DNA from: Rhodococcus sp. B50
GTDB taxonomy: Bacteria > Actinomycetota > Actinomycetes > Mycobacteriales > Mycobacteriaceae
DNA length: 64,000 nt
Assembly: GCF_013602415.1 (NCBI RefSeq)
Contig: NZ_WPAG02000002.1
Location: 4,467,480-4,531,479, forward strand
Direction of reading: 5' to 3'
The notes below the pieces were generated by a model that saw only the letters and a program-made list of their open reading frames with translations, was not told where the DNA came from and made no database searches. Positions 15,753 to 22,347 of this stretch are shown in pieces. Both the position numbers and the translations under genes were made by a program. Position 1 is the stretch's first letter, and every line of letters starts with the position of its first letter.

Positions 15753-15793
15753 TTTACAGGATCCGGCGCACCCCGTAATTTGAACGATCGTTC
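15753..15793 (+). promoter_or_regulatory. Promoter and TetR operator of the echA-fadE-fadD operon
   Basis: TTTACA (15753-15758) and TAATTT (15776-15781) are separated by 17 bases and form a good sigma-70-type promoter. The perfect 12-bp palindrome GAACGATCGTTC (15782-15793) abuts the -10 and would cover the transcription start, an arrangement expected for repression. The TetR gene inside this operon is the natural candidate regulator. Confidence 0.75.
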
Positions 15794-15844
15794 GACCTAA
15801 TTATGGTGCGAGCCACACTGGCTACCGGAAGGACCGCGACCGCA

Positions 15845-16654
15845 ATGGCAACTTCGCAGGACGTCGTACTGAGCACGCGCGACGGCAACGTCGTGACCTG
15901 GACGATCAATCTTCCGGAGGCGCGCAACCCGATCTCCGGCGACGACGTCGTCGACCGCTTGGTCGAGCTCGTCGAGGAGGCCAACCGCGACATCGACACC
16001 CGCGTCGTCATCCTTACCGGCGCCGGATCGGCCTTCTCGGCCGGCGGCAACGTCAAGGACATGGACGAGCGTCGCGGCATGTTCGGCGGTGCACCCCACG
16101 CGCTGCGTGAGGGTTACCGCCGCGGCATCCAGCGTCTGCCTCGCGCCATCTATCACTGCGAGGTCCCGATCATCGCCGCCGTCAACGGACCCGCGGTGGG
16201 TGCCGGTTGCGACCTCGCGATGATGTGCGACATGCGGATCGCCTCGACGAAGGCGTTCTTCGCGGAGAGCTTCGTCAAGCTCGGCATCATCCCCGGCGAC
16301 GGGGGCGCCTGGCTGCTGCCGCGCGCGATCGGTGCGGCGCGCGCCGCCGAGATGGCCTTCACCGGTGATCGTGTCGATGCCGCGACGGCACTCGACTGGG
16401 GCATGGTCTCGCAGGTCGTCGACCCTGAGCAGCTCCTCGACGCCGCGAACGCGCTCGCCGCGCGTGTCGCCGTCAACCCCCCGAACGCACTGCGCATGAC
16501 GAAGAAGCTGTTGCGCGAGGGCCAGCGCGTCGATCTCGACACGCTGCTCGAACTCTCGGCCTCCCTCCAGGCCCTCTCGCACCACAGCGAGGACCACCGC
16601 GAAGCCCTCTCGGCGTTCCTCGAACGACGCACCGGCGACTTCACCGGCAACTGA
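15845..16654 (+). CDS. Enoyl-CoA hydratase/isomerase family protein
   Basis: A 269-residue crotonase. The oxyanion-hole segments are GAGSAFSAGGNVKDMDE and NGPAVGAGCDLAMMCDMRIA, and the catalytic-loop region is AESFVKLGIIPGDGGAWLLP. In canonical hydratases two Glu act as acid and base. Here the second position is Gly-Asp (IIPGDGG), so hydratase, isomerase or another crotonase reaction are all possible. The ATG start has GGAAGGACCG upstream. It is the first gene of a tight operon with fadE, fadD, tetR and two further fadE genes, implying beta-oxidation of a specific acid. Confidence 0.92.
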   Translation: MATSQDVVLSTRDGNVVTWTINLPEARNPISGDDVVDRLVELVEEANRDIDTRVVILTGAGSAFSAGGNVKDMDERRGMFGGAPHALREGYRRGIQRLPRAIYHCEVPIIAAVNGPAVGAGCDLAMMCDMRIASTKAFFAESFVKLGIIPGDGGAWLLPRAIGAARAAEMAFTGDRVDAATALDWGMVSQVVDPEQLLDAANALAARVAVNPPNALRMTKKLLREGQRVDLDTLLELSASLQALSHHSEDHREALSAFLERRTGDFTGN

Positions 16655-16687
16655 CCTCCCCATCCCCCCGACTCCAGAGGACAAGCC

Positions 16688-17845
16688 ATGCAGCGGACGA
16701 TCTTCACCGAAGAACACGAGCAGTTCCGGAAGATGGTGCGCGACTTCATCGAACGTGAGGTCGCGCCGCATCGCGAGGAATGGGACGAGATGGGTCGCCC
16801 GCCCCGCGAATTCTTCCGTCGGCTGGGCGAACTCGGCATCCTGGGGATCCAGGTCCCCGAGGAGTTCGGCGGAGGCGGCGAGTCCAGCTTCAAGTTCAAC
16901 ACGATCGTCTTCGAAGAGGTTGCCCGCGCAGGAGTCTCCTTCGGTTCCTACACGGTGCACGCCTGCCTGATCCTCCCGTACCTGCTCGAATACGCCACCG
17001 AGGAGCAGAAGCAGCGCTGGCTGCCCGGCTTTGCCGACGGCTCGATCATGACGGCGATCGCGATGACCGAACCGGGCACCGGATCCGACCTGGCGAACAT
17101 CGCCACCTCGGCGAAGCTGTCCGAGGACGGCAAGCACTACATCATCAACGGTGCGAAGACGTTCATCACCGGCGGCGTCACCGCCGACCTCATCCTGACG
17201 GTGTGCCGCACCAGTCCGTTCGATCCCGAGAACCGCCGCGGCGGACTGTCGATCATCGCGGTGCCCACCGACAGCGAGGGTTTCGCGGTGGGCCGCAAGC
17301 TCGACAAGATCGGCCTGCACCAGCAGGACACCGCCGAACTGTCGTACACCGATGTGAAGGTGCCGGTCGAGAACCTCCTCGGCGAGGAGGGCGCGGGCTT
17401 CGGGTACCTCACCCACAACCTGCCCCAGGAGCGTCTGAGCATCGCCCTGAACCAGGTCGGCTTCGCCGAGGCCGCCATCGCGCACGCGATCGCATACACC
17501 AAGGAGCGCAAGGTGTTCGGCAAGCCGGTCGCGTCGTTCCAGAACACGAAGTTCGTGCTCGCCGAGTGCTCGGCCGAGACGCAGGCCGCGCGTGTCTACG
17601 TCGACCACTGCCTCGAGCTGCTCGACCGCAAGGAACTGACGGTCGCGGATGCGGCCCGCGCGAAGCTGTTCTGCACCGAGGTCTCCGGCCGTGTCATCGA
17701 CAAGTGCCTGCAGCTGCACGGCGGCTACGGCTACATCACCGAGTACCCCATCGCCCGGTTGTACGCCGACACCCGCGTGACCCGGATCTACGGTGGCACC
17801 AGCGAAGTCATGAAGACGATCATCTCCAAGGATCTGGGGCTGTAG
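16688..17845 (+). CDS. Acyl-CoA dehydrogenase (LCAD-like)
   Basis: A 385-residue FAD enzyme introducing the alpha-beta double bond into an acyl-CoA. It has the FAD motifs MTEPGTGSDLANI and INGAKTFITGG and the C-terminal QLHGGYGYITEYPIARLYAD. The short-chain catalytic Glu position (IYEGT in MCAD) reads IYGGT, as in long-chain and isovaleryl-type enzymes. In those the base sits in the earlier helix before KERKVFGKPVASFQ. It lies 33 bases after the hydratase gene and 2 bases before fadD. Electrons would go to ETF. The substrate is presumably the acid activated by the downstream ligase. Confidence 0.94.
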   Translation: MQRTIFTEEHEQFRKMVRDFIEREVAPHREEWDEMGRPPREFFRRLGELGILGIQVPEEFGGGGESSFKFNTIVFEEVARAGVSFGSYTVHACLILPYLLEYATEEQKQRWLPGFADGSIMTAIAMTEPGTGSDLANIATSAKLSEDGKHYIINGAKTFITGGVTADLILTVCRTSPFDPENRRGGLSIIAVPTDSEGFAVGRKLDKIGLHQQDTAELSYTDVKVPVENLLGEEGAGFGYLTHNLPQERLSIALNQVGFAEAAIAHAIAYTKERKVFGKPVASFQNTKFVLAECSAETQAARVYVDHCLELLDRKELTVADAARAKLFCTEVSGRVIDKCLQLHGGYGYITEYPIARLYADTRVTRIYGGTSEVMKTIISKDLGL

Positions 17846-17847
17846 GC

Positions 17848-19416
17848 ATGTACCCGGGCCGTCACGCCGCTGTCGCCCCGGACCGGCCCGCGGTGCACGA
17901 GGCCGCGACCGGTCGGACGCTCACCTATCGGGAACTCGAGGACGCGTCCGTCCGGTTCGCGCACTGGTTGCGCGCACACGACGTCGGGAAGGGCGACCAC
18001 ATCGCGGTCGTCACCGTCAACGACGCCACGGCGTTCGAACTGTACTGGGGTGCAGTGAGGTCGGGGGTGTACGTCACCTTCGTCAACACGCACCTCGCTC
18101 CGGTCGAGGCCGCGTACATCGTCGACGACTGCGACGCGAAGGTGCTCGTGGTCTCGTCACCCCTCGCCGACCTCGCCGAGGCGATCGTGCCGCTCACCCC
18201 GAAGGTGGCGCACCGCGTCGCATTCGGGGGAGTCGTGCCCGGACACATGGTGTACGAGGAGGAGGTGGCGGGTCTTCCGATCACTCCGATGGCGGACGAG
18301 CCTCGCGGCAGCGACATGCTGTACTCCTCGGGCACGACCGGCCGCCCCAAGGGCATCAAGCCGGCTCTCTCCGGGGCTCAGGTCGGTGACGAGCCCGGTC
18401 CTCCTCTCCTGAAACAAGTGCGCCGGTTCGGTTTCGACGAGAACACCGTGTACCTGTCTCCGGCGCCGATCTACCACGCCGCGCCCTTGCGGTACGGCGT
18501 GTCGACGCAGGCGCTCGGCGGCACGGTCGTGCTCATGGACCGGTTCGATCCCGAGCGCAGCCTCGAGTGCATCGAGCGCTACCGCGTGACCCACAGCCAA
18601 TGGGTGCCCACGCATTTCGTGCGCCTGCTGAAACTGCCGCGCGAGGTCCGGGAGCGCTACGACCTGTCGTCGATGCGGTGTGCGCTGCATTCGGCCGCGC
18701 CGTGCCCGGTCGAAGTCAAGCAGGAACTCATGCGGTGGTGGGGCGAGATCGTCTACGAGTACTACTCGGCGACCGAGGCGATCGGTAACACCCTCGTCAC
18801 GCCGCAGGAGTGGCTCGACAAGCCCGGCACGGTCGGGAAGACCGGCGGCCCGGGCACTCTCGGCCTTGCGCGGATCTGCGACGAGCGGGGAAGTCGGTTG
18901 CCTGCCGGGCAGACCGGAACCGTCTACTTCGAGCGGGACGACTTCTCGTTCGAGTACCACAAGGATCCGGAGAAGACGGCGTCCACCCGGCATCCCTTCG
19001 AGGGGAACTGGTTCACCACCGGCGACATCGGATATCTCGACGAGGACGACTATCTGTTCCTCACCGGGCGCGACAAGTTCACGATCATCTCTGGTGGGGT
19101 GAACATCTATCCGCAGGAAATCGAGAACGTCCTCGCGTTGCACCCATCGATCGCCGACGTTGCGGTGGTCGGTGTGCCGGATGCGGACCGCGGTGAACGT
19201 GTCGAAGCGTTCGTGCAGCTCGTCCCTGAGGTGGACGGATCCGACGAGCTCGAGGACGACATCATCGAGTTCTGCCGAGAACACCTCTCGCGTTTCAAGT
19301 GCCCCCGGCACGTGCGGTTCGTCGACGAACTTCCGCGCACGCCGACGGGCAAGATGGTCAAGGGTCGGCTCGGTGAGCTGATCGCGCAGTACGCCGATTC
19401 GGGAGCGTTGTCGTGA
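17848..19416 (+). CDS. Acyl-CoA synthetase (AMP-forming), FadD-like
   Basis: A 522-residue ligase of the ANL superfamily. It has YSSGTTGRPKGI at residues 159-170, TTGDIGYLDEDDYLFLTGR, and the catalytic lysine in PRTPTGKMVKG. It is closely related to the ligase at 766-2307: same MYPG start, same P-loop coordinates and the shared CPVEVKQ and SQWVPTHFVRLLKLP-type segments. The ATG lies 2 bases after the fadE stop, and its own stop overlaps the TetR start (GTGA). It supplies the CoA thioester for the operon. The two ligase loci probably handle related acids. Confidence 0.94.
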   Translation: MYPGRHAAVAPDRPAVHEAATGRTLTYRELEDASVRFAHWLRAHDVGKGDHIAVVTVNDATAFELYWGAVRSGVYVTFVNTHLAPVEAAYIVDDCDAKVLVVSSPLADLAEAIVPLTPKVAHRVAFGGVVPGHMVYEEEVAGLPITPMADEPRGSDMLYSSGTTGRPKGIKPALSGAQVGDEPGPPLLKQVRRFGFDENTVYLSPAPIYHAAPLRYGVSTQALGGTVVLMDRFDPERSLECIERYRVTHSQWVPTHFVRLLKLPREVRERYDLSSMRCALHSAAPCPVEVKQELMRWWGEIVYEYYSATEAIGNTLVTPQEWLDKPGTVGKTGGPGTLGLARICDERGSRLPAGQTGTVYFERDDFSFEYHKDPEKTASTRHPFEGNWFTTGDIGYLDEDDYLFLTGRDKFTIISGGVNIYPQEIENVLALHPSIADVAVVGVPDADRGERVEAFVQLVPEVDGSDELEDDIIEFCREHLSRFKCPRHVRFVDELPRTPTGKMVKGRLGELIAQYADSGALS

Positions 19417-20021
19417 GAGTGCTGTCGCCGAAACAGCGCATCTTCATCGAGGCGGGCCGGAAGGAGTTCGTGCGCAACGGATACGGCTCGTCGTCGATCC
19501 GGACGATCGCGCAGGAGGCAGGCGTGAGCCTGTCCGCGCTGTACTACCACTACAAGAACAAACAGGATCTGCTGCTGGCGATCCTGCTCGACGGCGTCGA
19601 CACCTACGACGCGGTCTGCGACGCCGAACTCGCCCGCGTCGGCGACCATCCGGTCGAGCAGATCCGCGCGTTCGTCAAGGGAAACGTCATCTTCCGCACG
19701 CAGTTCCCAGAGCAGGGGCGGATGATCGCCACCGAGGTGCGCAACCTCGAACCCGAGGGTGCGCGCCTGTACGAGGAGCGCCGGCGTGCCGGCCGGCAGC
19801 GAATCCGCGACATCATCGATCGCGGTGTGGCACAAGGTGTCTTCACCACGAAGTATCCCGACGATTGCCGCCGATCGATTCTGGCGATGGTCTCTGCGAT
19901 CGCCAACTGGTACGACCCTGCCGGACCGGACACCCCGGACGAGATCGCGGAACGTTACGCGGACCTGTCGCTGGCGCTGTTGTGTCCTACCGTCACCGGT
20001 GGAGAAGGAGATTCACGATGA
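19413..20021 (+). CDS. TetR-family regulator inside the fadE-fadD operon
   Basis: A 202-residue TetR protein with its helix-turn-helix at about residues 10-52 (IRTIAQEAGVSLSALYYHYK). The C-terminal ligand domain resembles that of the TetR at 33-653, notably PDEIAERYADLSLALL and GVAQGVFTTKYPDDCRR. The GTG start overlaps the fadD stop by 4 bases, and its stop overlaps the next fadE start by 4. Being encoded in the operon, it is well placed to bind the GAACGATCGTTC site at 15782-15793 and be released by an acyl-CoA made by the pathway (inference). Confidence 0.92.
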   Translation: MRVLSPKQRIFIEAGRKEFVRNGYGSSSIRTIAQEAGVSLSALYYHYKNKQDLLLAILLDGVDTYDAVCDAELARVGDHPVEQIRAFVKGNVIFRTQFPEQGRMIATEVRNLEPEGARLYEERRRAGRQRIRDIIDRGVAQGVFTTKYPDDCRRSILAMVSAIANWYDPAGPDTPDEIAERYADLSLALLCPTVTGGEGDSR

Positions 20022-21163
20022 GTGCACGACTCGTGCCGAGGGCGGGCACCCCCGACCCGGCACTGACCGAACTCCGTGCCGAGGTGCGGGCGTTCCTGAA
20101 GGAACAGATCGACGCGGGAGTGTTCACGCCGGGTATCGATACCTGGCTGACGCGATGGAACCCCGAGTTCACTCGGGCGCTGGCCGCCCGCGGCTGGGTC
20201 GGCATGACGATCCCTGTCGAATACGGCGGACACGGAAGAACTTTCATGGAGCGGTTCGTCGTCACCGAGGAGTTGCTCGCAGTGGGAGCGCCGGTCGCCG
20301 CTCAGTGGGTCGCCGACCGCCAGGCCGCTCCGTCGCTGCTGAAATACGGCACCGAGGAACAGAAACAGCGGTTCCTGCCGGGCATCGCGGCGGGTGAGAT
20401 CTGCTGGGCCATCGGCATGTCCGAGCCGGACTCCGGATCCGACCTCGCCAGTGTGAAAACCAAGGCGACCCGGGTCGACGGCGGGTGGCGGATCTCCGGC
20501 ACCAAGTTGTGGACGTCGGGAGCGCACCACGCCGACGCCTTCTTCGGCCTCGCCCGCTCGGCCCCGCTCGATCCGGCGCACCGCCACGACGGGCTGAGCC
20601 AGTTCATCGTTCTGCTCGACTCCCCGGGTGTGACGATCCGCCCGATCCTGTCGATGTCCGGCGACCACCACTTCAACGAGGTGCTGCTCGACGACGTCTT
20701 CGTCCCGGACGACCTGGTGCTCGGGCAGATCGGTGCCGGCTGGGAACAGGTGACGAGCGAACTCGGCTACGAGCGCAGCGGTCCCGAACGTTTCCTGTCG
20801 ACCTTCGGGGTGCTCGAGTCCCTTGTGCACGGTGTCGTCGACGGCAGCGTCGAACCGGACACCCGTATCGGAGCGACCATCGGACGCATCGCGGGAATGC
20901 ATCGCATGTCCACCGCGGTCTCCGAATCCCTCGAGCGTGGCGAGAACGCCGAGCTCGCGGCGTCGGTCGTGAAGGTGCTCGGCACGAAGACCGAGGGTGA
21001 TCTCGCCGATCTCGCCGACGAGATCGCGGGATACACCGCGGCCGACGCACATCTGGCCGAGCTCGTCCGGGCAGGCGTCATGCAACGACCGGGTTTCACA
21101 CTGCGCGGCGGCACGAGCGAAATCCTCCGCGGGGTCATCGCACGAGGATTGGGGATGAGATGA
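20018..21163 (+). CDS. Acyl-CoA dehydrogenase, large partner of an adjacent pair
   Basis: A 381-residue acyl-CoA dehydrogenase. It has the FAD and substrate motifs GMSEPDSGSDLASVKTKA and ISGTKLWTSGAHHAD, and ends TLRGGTSEILRGVIARGLG. The usual short-chain IYEGT position reads LRGGT. It overlaps the TetR stop (ATGA) and the next dehydrogenase start. The two-gene arrangement of a full-length FadE followed by a shorter, divergent FadE matches the heteromeric (alpha2-beta2) dehydrogenases known from mycobacterial steroid degradation. I infer the same assembly here. Confidence 0.92.
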   Translation: MSARLVPRAGTPDPALTELRAEVRAFLKEQIDAGVFTPGIDTWLTRWNPEFTRALAARGWVGMTIPVEYGGHGRTFMERFVVTEELLAVGAPVAAQWVADRQAAPSLLKYGTEEQKQRFLPGIAAGEICWAIGMSEPDSGSDLASVKTKATRVDGGWRISGTKLWTSGAHHADAFFGLARSAPLDPAHRHDGLSQFIVLLDSPGVTIRPILSMSGDHHFNEVLLDDVFVPDDLVLGQIGAGWEQVTSELGYERSGPERFLSTFGVLESLVHGVVDGSVEPDTRIGATIGRIAGMHRMSTAVSESLERGENAELAASVVKVLGTKTEGDLADLADEIAGYTAADAHLAELVRAGVMQRPGFTLRGGTSEILRGVIARGLGMR

Positions 21164-22200
21164 GCGGGCAGGACGCACTGCAGTCGACGGAACTGCGCGA
21201 CTTCACACAGATGCTGTCCGAGGTGTTCACCTCGGGTGACGACCACCGCATCGGCGAGGTCGTCGAACTCGATCGCGCCCTGTGGTCCACCCTCACCGAA
21301 CTCGGCCTCGATCGGCTGACCGGTTCGGAGGAGAGCGGTGGAAGCGGCGCGGGGTGGCGCGAGGCCGCTCTGCTGCTCGAAGCGACCGGCGGTGCGGCTG
21401 CTGCCGTGCCGGTCGCGGAGAACGACCTGCTCGCGGGGTGGTTGCTCGAGACCGTCGGGCTCGACGTCACGCCGGGTGTGCGTACCGCGGCAGTCCTCGA
21501 CGCCGATGGCCGGGCACGTCACGTGCCGTGGGCCCGATTCGCGGACTCCATCGTCGTTCTGTGGGAGTCGCCGCAGGGATGGCAGGTCGCCGAGGTCGCG
21601 CGCGGCGACGTCGAACTCGTCGAGGCCGTGAATCTGGCGGCGGAGCCCCGCGACCATCTGCGTGTCGATCTGTCGGCGCTCTCCGGACGGGACGTTCCGG
21701 CAGGTGTCGCCGACGAGTTCCGCTACCGTGGTGCGCTCGCGCGGGCTCTCGCCTCCGCGGGCGCCATGGATCGGATCCTCGAGCTCGTCGTCGAACACAC
21801 TACGGCGCGTGTGCAGTTCGGTCGCCCGCTGGGCAAGTTCCAGGCCGTGCAGGCACTCGTCGCCGACCTCGCCACCGAGGCCTCGCTCGCGCACGCTGCC
21901 GCCGATGCGGCGGTGGATGCCGTTCTCGCAGGAGGATTCGGGGACGCGTCGACGCGTTTCGCGATCGCTGCTGCGGCGTCGTGCGCAGGTCACGCGGCCT
22001 CGATCGTCGCCCGCAACGCGCATCAGGCACTCGGCGCAATCGGTTTCACGATGGAACACGAACTGCACCGACATGCCAACCGGATCCTGTCGTGGCGCAG
22101 CGAATTCGGCACCGTCTCATCCTGGGATGCCGAACTGCTCGCCGCGGCCGGTGAGGCCGGGGATGTGTGGGCCTTGATCACCGGTGGCCCGGCACGCTGA
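21160..22200 (+). CDS. Divergent acyl-CoA dehydrogenase, small partner
   Basis: A 346-residue protein with a weakly conserved N-terminal half and a recognisable C-terminal acyl-CoA dehydrogenase helical domain: EHTTARVQFGRPLGKFQAVQ and NAHQALGAIGFTMEHELHRH. The central FAD-binding beta-domain motif (TEPxxGSD) is missing, and the final catalytic segment is replaced by SSWDAELLAAAGEAG. On its own it is probably inactive. Next to the gene at 20018-21163 it fits the beta-like subunit of a heteromeric enzyme. It is the last gene of the operon and is followed by a 42-base palindrome. Confidence 0.88.
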   Translation: MSGQDALQSTELRDFTQMLSEVFTSGDDHRIGEVVELDRALWSTLTELGLDRLTGSEESGGSGAGWREAALLLEATGGAAAAVPVAENDLLAGWLLETVGLDVTPGVRTAAVLDADGRARHVPWARFADSIVVLWESPQGWQVAEVARGDVELVEAVNLAAEPRDHLRVDLSALSGRDVPAGVADEFRYRGALARALASAGAMDRILELVVEHTTARVQFGRPLGKFQAVQALVADLATEASLAHAAADAAVDAVLAGGFGDASTRFAIAAAASCAGHAASIVARNAHQALGAIGFTMEHELHRHANRILSWRSEFGTVSSWDAELLAAAGEAGDVWALITGGPAR

Positions 22201-22209
22201 CGAGCACGA

Positions 22210-22251
22210 GACATGTCGGGCCGGTCACCGTGGTGACCGGCCCGACATGTC
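22210..22251. terminator. Long perfect palindrome, bidirectional terminator
   Basis: A 20-base arm, GACATGTCGGGCCGGTCACC (22210-22229), is mirrored exactly at 22232-22251 with only GT between. It ends the echA-fadE operon and lies 97 bases from the end of the convergent adenylation-acyltransferase gene. As RNA it would form a very stable hairpin; there is no T run. Confidence 0.85.
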
Positions 22252-22347
22252 GGCGCATGCTTCAACGTGATCTCATCGATGTCGTTCACAGGGGCGAGGA
22301 GTGCACACCACGCGTCCCGGGATCTTCGAACCAGTAGCAGTGACAGT

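Noticed and set aside
15797..17719. 640-codon open frame on the minus strand opposite the hydratase and fadE genes
   Set aside because: Antisense shadow of strongly supported genes in high-GC DNA; the translated product has no recognisable fold and no start signal.
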